This document shows, piece by piece, positions 1 through 5,107 of a DNA stretch of 5,813 nucleotides (position 1 is its first letter; the number at the start of each line of letters is the position of its first letter). The stretch is from the NCBI GenBank assembly GCA_029263275.1, contig JAJCXU010000390.1, positions 1 through 5,813 on the forward strand, written 5' to 3'. The notes beneath the pieces are model-generated. The model saw only the letters and a program-made list of their open reading frames with translations. It was not told the DNA's origin and searched no databases. The DNA is from Ilumatobacter sp. GTDB taxonomy: Bacteria; Actinomycetota; Acidimicrobiia; Acidimicrobiales; Ilumatobacteraceae. Both the position numbers and the translations under genes were made by a program.

Positions 1-1013
1 CGCAGTGCGGGAACGAGCGGGAGCTGGCCGAGGAGCGGAACGCCAACGTCGTCGGCGAGTGCCTGGCCGCCGCCTGACCCGAAGATCTCGTACTTCTTGC
101 CGTCGTCACCGGTGAACCAGGACATGTTCTCGATGATGCCGCGCACCGGCAGGTTGACCTTCTCGGCCATCGCAGCTGACATGGCTGCGACCTTCTGTGC
201 TGCAGGCTGCGGTGTCGTGACGACGAAGACTTCGCCGCGTGGCAGGTACTGCGACAGCGACAGTGCGATGTCGCCGGTGCCGGGCGGCATGTCGATGAGG
301 AGGAAGTCAGGCTCGTCCCAGAACACGTCGGTGAGGAACTGCTCGAGTGCCTTGTGCAGCATGGGGCCACGCCAGATCACGGCTTCGCCAGCCGGCACGA
401 AGTAGCCAATGGAAATGGCCCGCACGCCGTACTTCTCCGGCGGGATCAGCATCTCGTCGATGACGGTGGGATCGCGATCTGTGCCGAGCATGCGCGGAAT
501 CGAGTAGCCGTAGATATCGGCGTCGATGATGCCGACCGAATAGCCCTGGGCGGCCAGAGCGACGGCGAGGTTGGTGGTGACGCTGGACTTGCCGACGCCA
601 CCCTTGCCAGACGAAATGAGCAGCGGGCGGGTCTTGGAGTCGTTCTTCGCGAACGGGACGGCGCGACCCTCGGCGTGGCCGTGGGCTTGGCCCTGGCCGG
701 CAGTGGCCCCTGCATCACCGTGCAATGTCTTGCGTAGATTCTCGCGGTCTTCGTCGCTCATCACGGTGAACTCGAGATCGATCGACTCGACACCGTCGAG
801 TTGCGTCGCCGCTTCGGAAACACGGCGCGTGATCTCGTCCTTGAGTGGACACCCGGGAACGGTGAGGGCGATCAGGACACCGACCACGCCGTTGTCCATG
901 ATCGACACGCCGCGCAGCATGCCGAGGTCGACGATCGAGCGGTGGAGCTCGGGGTCTTCGACCGGGCGGAGGGCCTCGACGATCTGGTCTTCCGTGACGA
1001 CGGGGGTGCTCAT
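1..1013 (-). CDS. mrp: Mrp/ApbC-family Fe-S cluster carrier ATPase (3' end cut by window edge)
   Basis: This is a cytosolic P-loop ATPase of the Mrp/ApbC/Nbp35 group, which carries or inserts Fe-S clusters into apo-proteins. I translated 337 residues before the window edge; roughly the last 40-50 residues are missing. An N-terminal MIP18/DUF59 domain (about residues 8-85) shows DPELHRSIVDLGM and a conserved GCP cysteine (Cys55). A charged linker containing HGHAEGR (111-117) leads to the ATPase. The ATPase has the deviant Walker A GKGGVGKSS (136-144) with its signature lysine, DADIYGYSIPRMLG (164-177), DMPPGTGD (241-248), and ENMSWF (295-300) followed by EIFGSGGG. The CxxC pair usual after ENMS is absent, as I recall for actinobacterial homologues. 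The ATG at 1013 fits the family N-terminus; an in-frame ATG at 1043 would add 10 residues, and neither has a clear Shine-Dalgarno. It diverges from a SufR-like regulator, which supports an Fe-S role. Confidence 0.93.
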   Translation of the reverse strand, partial: MSTPVVTEDQIVEALRPVEDPELHRSIVDLGMLRGVSIMDNGVVGVLIALTVPGCPLKDEITRRVSEAATQLDGVESIDLEFTVMSDEDRENLRKTLHGDAGATAGQGQAHGHAEGRAVPFAKNDSKTRPLLISSGKGGVGKSSVTTNLAVALAAQGYSVGIIDADIYGYSIPRMLGTDRDPTVIDEMLIPPEKYGVRAISIGYFVPAGEAVIWRGPMLHKALEQFLTDVFWDEPDFLLIDMPPGTGDIALSLSQYLPRGEVFVVTTPQPAAQKVAAMSAAMAEKVNLPVRGIIENMSWFTGDDGKKYEIFGSGGGQALADDVGVPLLGQLPLVPAL

Positions 1014-1048
1014 GAAGCCCAGTGTGGCGACGCCCCGCAGCATTTGCA

Positions 1049-1060
1049 CTACGCGCGTAG
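1049..1060. promoter_or_regulatory. Perfect 12-bp palindrome, candidate operator of the SufR-like regulator
   Basis: The sequence ctacgcgcgtag equals its own reverse complement and lies in the 61-bp gap between the divergent mrp and regulator starts. It ends one base before the AT-rich box that can serve as -10 for the regulator, so a bound dimer would block that promoter and could also block mrp transcription. The symmetry and position are seen directly; the identity of the binding protein is inferred from the adjacent winged-helix gene. It does not obviously match a SufR site that I can recall. Confidence 0.5.
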
Positions 1061-1061
1061 G

Positions 1062-1067
1062 TAATAT
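1062..1067 (+). promoter_or_regulatory. Candidate -10 box for a leaderless regulator transcript
   Basis: TAATAT fits the actinobacterial TANNNT -10 pattern and is followed by 7 nt before the GTG at 1075. No Shine-Dalgarno precedes that GTG. This spacing is what a transcript beginning at or within a base of the start codon would show. No convincing -35 is visible. On the opposite strand the same AT-rich stretch reads TATTAC (1066 down to 1061), a weaker -10 candidate for mrp. Confidence 0.45.
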
Positions 1068-1074
1068 TGATCGA

Positions 1075-1827
1075 GTGAGCAACGGGACCGCATTCACCGC
1101 CACCGTGTCGGCGATCACCGACGCGTTTGGCGACCCGACGCGGCGCTCGATCTACCTCATCGCGCGGGAGCACTCCCGGAGCGACGGCGACGGTGCGGCT
1201 TCGGGTGTCACTGCCTCGATGGTCGCTGCCGAGGTCGGGGTGCACGCCAACGTCGCTCGCCATCACCTCGACAAGCTCGCCGCCGGCGGCTATCTCGAAG
1301 TCGCCAGCGCTCGCCCAGACGCCGAGCGCTCGGCGGGCCGCCCGTCGAAGCACTACGTCGCCGTCGGCGACCCACTCGACACCGCCGCCTTCCCGGTGCG
1401 CAGCGACGACCTCCTGCTCTCACTGCTGGGGCGCACCCTCAGCAAGCTGCCGCACGACGAGGCCGAGGAGATGGCCGAAGAGGTCGGCGCAGAATACGGG
1501 CGAGCAATGGCGGCCGGTCTGACCGGCGACGCACTGAAGGCCGGTCAGCGTTCGCTGCGGTCAGCAATCCAGGCCGTCGCAGACGCGCTGTCCGCACACG
1601 GCTTCGCTGCACACGCTGAAGGCCGCAACAACCAGTTGAAGATCATCAACAACCACTGCCCGTTCGGCGACGTCGCCGCCGAGCACCCGGTGATCTGTGC
1701 AGTCGACCGCGGCATGGTGCGCGGCATGCTCGGCGAGCTGTACGACGCCGACGACAGCGAGTTCGGTGACATCACCACCGACTCCTCGCTTGCAGCCGGC
1801 GACACCTTCTGCACCACGTCCGTCTGA
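1075..1827 (+). CDS. SufR-like winged-helix regulator with C-terminal Fe-S-type cysteines
   Basis: This 250-residue protein is a DNA-binding regulator of the ArsR-like COG2345 group that includes SufR, the repressor of Fe-S assembly genes. The winged HTH spans about residues 10-97: FGDPTRRSIYLI opens it, VHANVARHHLDKL (56-68) is the likely recognition helix, and RSAGRPSKHYVAV (85-97) is the wing. A helical linker follows. The C-terminal part has NNHCPF with Cys195, HPVIC with Cys208 and a terminal Cys246, giving CX12C then CX37C. The first spacing is typical of the cluster-binding region of SufR-like proteins. GTG at 1075 was chosen because homology begins there and a TANNNT box lies 7 nt upstream; the frame stays open upstream only because it runs antisense to mrp. 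The divergent mrp gene and the palindrome suggest autoregulation plus control of mrp. Which metabolite or cluster is sensed is inferred only. Confidence 0.85.
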   Translation: MSNGTAFTATVSAITDAFGDPTRRSIYLIAREHSRSDGDGAASGVTASMVAAEVGVHANVARHHLDKLAAGGYLEVASARPDAERSAGRPSKHYVAVGDPLDTAAFPVRSDDLLLSLLGRTLSKLPHDEAEEMAEEVGAEYGRAMAAGLTGDALKAGQRSLRSAIQAVADALSAHGFAAHAEGRNNQLKIINNHCPFGDVAAEHPVICAVDRGMVRGMLGELYDADDSEFGDITTDSSLAAGDTFCTTSV

Positions 1828-1880
1828 AGCCAGCTTCGCCGCTCGCGGCGTTGCGGTCGTCGGTCATTGAGCAAGCTCAA
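1826..1880. terminator. Three consecutive hairpins in the convergent gap, probable bidirectional terminator
   Basis: Three short perfect dyads occur within 55 bp: GAAGC/GCTTC (1826-1837, 2-nt loop, overlapping the regulator stop codon), CGCCGC/GCGGCG (1837-1850) and TTGAGC/GCTCAA (1867-1880). They lie between the ends of two convergent genes, where termination from both sides is needed. There is no T-tract, so this is not a textbook intrinsic terminator; U-tract-poor terminators are usual in high-GC actinobacteria. The rest of the 1828-1980 gap shows nothing I recognise. Confidence 0.45.
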
Positions 1881-1980
1881 CTCCGTCCTCCGCGCCTTGC
1901 GAGCAACGAACCGTGATCTTCACCCGGAAGCAAAGGGGAAGCGGGAAGCCCGTCACACGAGGTGTCTGGGGTGTGGACCG

Positions 1981-2625
1981 TCAGTTGCGGTGTTGGGCGT
2001 ATTCGATGACTCGGGTGATGACGGCTTCGCTTGCTTTGGCGGTCGAACCGGCATCGAACGGGGGCTGGGGGTCGTACTCGATCATCAACTGCGAGGCTTC
2101 GGCGGCGGTCTGGTCGAACATGATCTCGACGAGGCGAAGTGCCATGTCGATGCCGCTCGACACGCCGGCGGCCGTGATGATTCGTTGATCGAGGTGCTCG
2201 ACGACTCGAGTTCCCGTCGGTGTGGCGCCGTGTTCGGTGAGCACGTCGAGTGCGCCCCAGTGGGTGGTGGCGGTGAGCCCATCGAGCAGTCCCGCCGCAG
2301 CGAGCACGAGCGAGCCGGTGCACACCGAGGTCGTGAACGTCGTCGATTGATGCGCTGAACGAACCCAGTTGAACACTCGGTCGTCGGTCATCAATGCCCG
2401 TGTGCCGTGGCCGCCAGGGAAGACGATGACGTCAGGCGTCGGGAAGTCCTCGAACGTGCCGTCGACCTCGATGCCGAGCATGCCGTTGTCGGAACGGACG
2501 ACACCACGCTCGTGTCCGATGAACGTGACGTCGATGTCGGGGATGCGCTGCAAGACCTCGTAGGGACCGATGCCGTCGAGGGCGGTGAATTGTGGGAAGA
2601 GTGGAATGACGGTCTGGATGCTCAT
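1981..2625 (-). CDS. DJ-1/PfpI-family protein, isonitrile hydratase-like
   Basis: This 214-residue soluble protein belongs to the DJ-1/PfpI superfamily and resembles the Pseudomonas isonitrile hydratase, which hydrates isonitriles to N-substituted formamides. Visible matches are LFPQFTALDGIGPYEVL with Asp17, the glycine-rich FPGGHGTRAL (69-78), the nucleophile elbow SVCTGS with Cys102-Thr103, ATTHWGALD (119-127), SSGIDMALRLVEIMFD and the family-typical IEYDPQPPFDAGS (182-194). Asp17 and the Cys-Thr pair correspond to the catalytic residues I recall for the Pseudomonas enzyme (Asp17, Cys101, Thr102). The ATG at 2625 overlaps the TGA of the upstream GlxA-like regulator as ATGA, indicating translational coupling; the frame remains open further upstream only as a shadow. 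Length is close to that of the characterised enzyme. The substrate is not proven: a related DJ-1 amidase, glyoxalase or chaperone-like activity is possible. Confidence 0.85.
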   Translation of the reverse strand: MSIQTVIPLFPQFTALDGIGPYEVLQRIPDIDVTFIGHERGVVRSDNGMLGIEVDGTFEDFPTPDVIVFPGGHGTRALMTDDRVFNWVRSAHQSTTFTTSVCTGSLVLAAAGLLDGLTATTHWGALDVLTEHGATPTGTRVVEHLDQRIITAAGVSSGIDMALRLVEIMFDQTAAEASQLMIEYDPQPPFDAGSTAKASEAVITRVIEYAQHRN

Positions 2626-3710
2626 TGCGGTGCTGCTTTCTGGTGGTCGATCGTGGTGCTGTCGCCGACAGGGCGCTGGCGGGAGAAACGGCGTCGGTAG
2701 GCGTCGGGCGAGACGCCGATCTGGCGGATCATCGTGCGACGCAAGGTCTCGGCGGTGCCGAACCCGCAGCGCCGGGCGACCACGTCGAGCGTGTCGCCGG
2801 TGGTTTCGAGTGCGTGGCGCGCCGCATCGGTGCGGACCCTGGCGACATAGCGCGATGGTGAGATGCCGACTTCGGCCGAGAAGCGGCGCACGAAATGGCG
2901 TTCGCTCATGTTGACCCGTGTGGCGAGATGAGCAACGCGGTGATCGGCGGAGGGGTCGGCGACGACAAGCTGCTGCGCCTCCTGGATCGGCCCGGGTGAG
3001 GCCTGCCGAACCCAAGTCGGAGCGGCGAACTGCGATTGACCGCCCGGCCGACGCAGAAACATCACGAGCCATCGGGCCACCGTCTGGGCCACATCGGTCG
3101 AGTGGTCGTGCTCGACGATGGCCAGCGACAGATCGATGCCCGCGGTGACGCCGGCGGACGACCACACGTCGATGTGCCCGCTGCAATCGCTGCCCACGCC
3201 GCTGCGGGTGAAGATCGGATCGTCGTCCACCGTCACCGCGGGATACCGCTCGCCGAGCTGGTCAGACCGGGCCCAGTGAGTGGTGACGGTGTGACCGTCG
3301 AGCGCGCCGGTGGCTGCAGCCAAGAAGGCGCCTGAACACACCGTGACCAATCGGTCCGAGCGGTCGATCAAGTTGGTCAGGCACGCAATGAGACCCGGAT
3401 CGTCCTGATGGCGAACGACGGCGAACCCACCGGGAAGCAGCAAGGTGTCGATGTGTGTCGACTCGCTCACCGGGTCCGTCATCAACGTGATGGCACTTTC
3501 TGTTGCGACGGGGCCACCTGAGATCGAGACGATCGACACCTCGTACCGATCGGGTCGGCCGAGATGCTCGAGTTGTTGGTTGGCGCCGGCGAAGACTTCG
3601 GCGGGGCCGGACACGTCGAGCGACTGGACGCCATCGAAGGTGAAGATGACGACGCGGTGGACCGCGTCAGCAGAGCGACGGCTTCGAGAGATAGGCACGG
3701 GTTCCAGCAT
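2622..3710 (-). CDS. GlxA-family transcriptional regulator (DJ-1/PfpI sensor plus AraC HTH)
   Basis: This 362-residue regulator joins a non-enzymatic or ligand-binding DJ-1/PfpI domain (about residues 18-215) to a C-terminal AraC-type double HTH (about 252-345). The sensor shows VVIFTFDGVQSLDVSGPAEVF (20-40), LLPGGF (91-96), the elbow TVCSGAFLAAATGALDG with Cys125, TTHWARSD, and SSAGVTAGIDLSLAIVEHD. FLRRPGGQSQF (218-228) is the usual GlxA linker. The DNA-binding half shows LATRVNMSERHFVRRFSAEVGISPSRYV and the AraC signature VARRCGFGTAETLRRTMIRQIGVSPDAYRRRF. A loop at about residues 170-181, containing Cys176, seems longer than in typical relatives. The ATG at 3710 leaves an 18-residue leader before the sensor domain; upstream in-frame ATGs at 3752 and 3761 would put the promoter dyad inside the gene and are less likely. 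It is first in an operon with the DJ-1 enzyme and probably activates that operon. Confidence 0.88.
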   Translation of the reverse strand: MLEPVPISRSRRSADAVHRVVIFTFDGVQSLDVSGPAEVFAGANQQLEHLGRPDRYEVSIVSISGGPVATESAITLMTDPVSESTHIDTLLLPGGFAVVRHQDDPGLIACLTNLIDRSDRLVTVCSGAFLAAATGALDGHTVTTHWARSDQLGERYPAVTVDDDPIFTRSGVGSDCSGHIDVWSSAGVTAGIDLSLAIVEHDHSTDVAQTVARWLVMFLRRPGGQSQFAAPTWVRQASPGPIQEAQQLVVADPSADHRVAHLATRVNMSERHFVRRFSAEVGISPSRYVARVRTDAARHALETTGDTLDVVARRCGFGTAETLRRTMIRQIGVSPDAYRRRFSRQRPVGDSTTIDHQKAAPQ

Positions 3711-3721
3711 GTTCGTACGGC

Positions 3722-3747
3722 GGGATGGCGTCAATGACACATATCCC
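3722..3747. promoter_or_regulatory. Concentric dyad upstream of the GlxA-like operon, candidate operator
   Basis: An inner perfect palindrome gtca-a-tgac (3730-3738) sits within outer arms gggat (3722-3726) and atccc (3743-3747). Their centres differ by half a base, so the site is an almost symmetric 26-bp dyad. It begins 12 bp upstream of the regulator ATG, within the 120-bp divergent gap. On the minus strand TTGACG (3734 down to 3729), a -35-like hexamer, overlaps the inner palindrome, but no matching -10 is convincing. Binding by the adjacent GlxA-like regulator is inferred. Confidence 0.4.
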
Positions 3748-3817
3748 ACCATTTCTGCCATCCGGCGCGTGCCGACAGGGGCGAACGGGCCCTCAGACCG
3801 TCGCGTCGGCCCGGCGG

Positions 3818-3823
3818 TAGCCT
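3818..3823 (+). promoter_or_regulatory. Candidate -10 box for a leaderless DUF3107 transcript
   Basis: TAGCCT fits TANNNT and is followed by exactly 7 nt before the GTG at 3831. No Shine-Dalgarno precedes that GTG. The geometry equals that at the SufR-like gene, supporting a leaderless reading, but the motif is short and degenerate. Confidence 0.35.
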
Positions 3824-3830
3824 CCACCAC

Positions 3831-4064
3831 GTGGACGTACGCATCGGAGTCACCCAAGCCCCTCGCGAGATCAATCTCGAACTCGCCGACGACGCAGACC
3901 GCGACGATCTGAAGGCGCGCATCGAAGCGGCCCTCGGTGGCGCCACCGACACGCTCTGGATCACGGACAAGCGCGGCAACGACGTCGCCATCCCGTCGAC
4001 CAAGATCGCCTATGTCGAACTCGGCTCCGCGGAAAGCACGCGCAAGATCGGCTTCGGCGACTGA
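3831..4064 (+). CDS. DUF3107 family small protein
   Basis: This 77-residue acidic protein matches the DUF3107 family of small actinobacterial proteins of unknown function. Family-like stretches are VRIGVTQAPREINLEL near the start, then TLWITDKRGNDVAIPSTKIAYVEL and the C-terminal RKIGFGD. The pattern (strand, an acidic helix around DDADRDDLKARIEAALGG, then strands) suggests one compact alpha/beta domain; there is no signal peptide or membrane segment. The GTG start is chosen because the family begins at this point, and a TANNNT box sits 7 nt upstream. Length agrees with the family. It diverges from the GlxA-like operon and precedes two ArsA/Get3-like ATPases on the same strand, separated by 68 bp that include a hairpin, so co-transcription is possible but not certain. 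No biochemical role can be assigned from sequence. Confidence 0.88.
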   Translation: MDVRIGVTQAPREINLELADDADRDDLKARIEAALGGATDTLWITDKRGNDVAIPSTKIAYVELGSAESTRKIGFGD

Positions 4065-4094
4065 GTCACAGCGGGGCCGGGTACAGCTGTGACT
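4064..4094 (+). terminator. 9-bp stem-loop overlapping the DUF3107 stop codon (terminator or attenuator)
   Basis: AGTCACAGC (4064-4072) and GCTGTGACT (4086-4094) form a perfect 9-bp inverted repeat around a 13-nt GC-rich loop. The first arm begins on the last base of the DUF3107 stop codon. No T-run follows. The right arm lies in a second small palindrome, ACAGCTGT (4083-4090). It could terminate or reduce transcription into the ATPase genes, protect the upstream mRNA end, or be a protein-binding dyad in an ATPase promoter. The symmetry is certain; the role is inferred. Confidence 0.5.
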
Positions 4095-4124
4095 GAACGG
4101 TCCCACCTGTCAGCCGCTCCGCAC

Positions 4125-4128
4125 GGAG
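4125..4128 (+). promoter_or_regulatory. Short Shine-Dalgarno deciding the start of the first ATPase
   Basis: GGAG lies 4 nt before the ATG at 4133 and only 1 nt before the adjacent in-frame ATG at 4130. The spacing favours 4133. This is one of the few recognisable ribosome-binding sites in the window. Confidence 0.4.
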
Positions 4129-4132
4129 CATG

Positions 4133-5098
4133 ATGACCGCCCTGCTCGATCTCGATCTGCTGTGGGTCACCGGAAAGGGTGGCGTCGGAAAGACGTCAAT
4201 CGCCGCGGCCATTGCTGACGTCGCGGCGCGCAGCGGTCGTCGAACACTCGTCTGCGAGATGGACGCGAAAGGTGCGCTCGCGGCAGCGCTCGGTGAAGAC
4301 GACCTCGGGTTCGAACCCATCGAGGTGTCGCCCAATCTGCATGCGATGACGATGAGCACCGAGGATGCGCTCAGGGAATACCTCCGGCTCTTCGTGAAGA
4401 TCCCGTTCATCGGTCGGATCGGCCCGCTGGCCAAGACCTTCGACTTCGTGGCCGACGCTGCACCCGGAGTGAAGGAGATTCTCGGCGTCGGGAAGCTCTG
4501 CTACGAAGTGCGCGAACGGCACTACGACTTGGTCGTCGTCGACGCCGAGGCGACCGGTCATATCGTGAGTCAGATCGGTGCGCCGAAGGTGATCGCGGAT
4601 CTGGTGCACGTGGGCCTCGTGCGCGACCAGACGCAATGGATGCTCGACATTCTCAACGACCCAGAGCGGACGGGCGTTGCCGTGGTGACGACTCCGGAGG
4701 AGATGCCGGTAACCGAGTCGGCCGAGCTGTTGGGGCGCCTCACCACAGAAACCGGCGCCCATGCGGCGGCGGTCATCGCCAACCGTGTGTTGCCGGTGCT
4801 CTTCGATCGCCGCGAACAAGCCGTGGTCGAACAACTCGAGTCCGTCCTCCCGACGCTGGCTGCAGCCATCGGCCCCGGGGCGTCGATCGTGCTCGACGCC
4901 GCACATCTGACCGAAGCTCGTCGGCGCACTGGCGCCGAACACCTCCGACGGCTCCACACCGAACTCCAGCGCGACGCACGCAACGCCGACCTGCCGATCA
5001 TCACGGTGCCCGAACTCTTCTCGCGGGCTCCGGGCCGTCGAGTGGTCTCGTTGATCGCCGACGGCCTGGCCGACGAACTCGACATCGAGTTGGGATGA
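4133..5098 (+). CDS. ArsA/Get3-like ATPase, first subunit (Rv3679/BagA-like)
   Basis: This 321-residue soluble ATPase belongs to the ArsA/Get3 (SIMIBI) class. VTGKGGVGKTSIAAA carries the deviant Walker A (14-21) with both the signature lysine Lys15 and the phosphate-binding Lys20. CEMDAKGALAAAL supplies Asp44 at the switch I position, and VVVDAEATGH (Asp137-His143) replaces the DTAPTGH of canonical ArsA/Get3. The helical stretch YLRLFVKIPFIGRIGPLAKTF resembles the membrane- or client-contacting subdomain of the family. VVTTPEEMPVTES and IANRVLP are typical nucleotide-binding elements. There are no arsenite-binding cysteine clusters, so arsenite pumping is unlikely. A second paralogue starts 9 bp downstream, and this tandem resembles mycobacterial Rv3679-Rv3680, described as a Get3-like ATPase pair linked to envelope and stress phenotypes. 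The start at 4133 is preferred over the adjacent ATG at 4130 because of GGAG spacing. Confidence 0.88.
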   Translation: MTALLDLDLLWVTGKGGVGKTSIAAAIADVAARSGRRTLVCEMDAKGALAAALGEDDLGFEPIEVSPNLHAMTMSTEDALREYLRLFVKIPFIGRIGPLAKTFDFVADAAPGVKEILGVGKLCYEVRERHYDLVVVDAEATGHIVSQIGAPKVIADLVHVGLVRDQTQWMLDILNDPERTGVAVVTTPEEMPVTESAELLGRLTTETGAHAAAVIANRVLPVLFDRREQAVVEQLESVLPTLAAAIGPGASIVLDAAHLTEARRRTGAEHLRRLHTELQRDARNADLPIITVPELFSRAPGRRVVSLIADGLADELDIELG

Positions 5099-5107
5099 CT
5101 GTGCGCC

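Noticed and set aside
769..802. Cluster of TCGA palindromes with a 7-bp inverted repeat (785-801) inside mrp
   Set aside because: It encodes conserved-looking Mrp sequence, and GTCGAG/CTCGAC codons in this GC-rich genome produce such symmetry easily.
571..1074. N-terminal extension of the SufR-like regulator to a 418-residue frame
   Set aside because: The extra part runs antisense to the well-conserved Mrp gene and has low-complexity Ser/Thr/Arg composition without homology; the family homology starts at GTG 1075.
1867..2358. Plus-strand frame across the convergent gap and into the DJ-1 gene
   Set aside because: It runs antisense to conserved DJ-1 motifs and contains no recognisable domain.
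2626..3186. Extension of the DJ-1 enzyme to 401 residues
   Set aside because: The added part is an Arg/His-rich shadow of the GlxA-like gene in another frame; the ATG at 2625 fits the family length and the ATGA overlap.
3711..4106. Extension of the GlxA-like regulator to a 494-residue protein
   Set aside because: It would lie antisense to the whole DUF3107 gene and cover the divergent promoter region; the added residues match no GlxA N-terminus.
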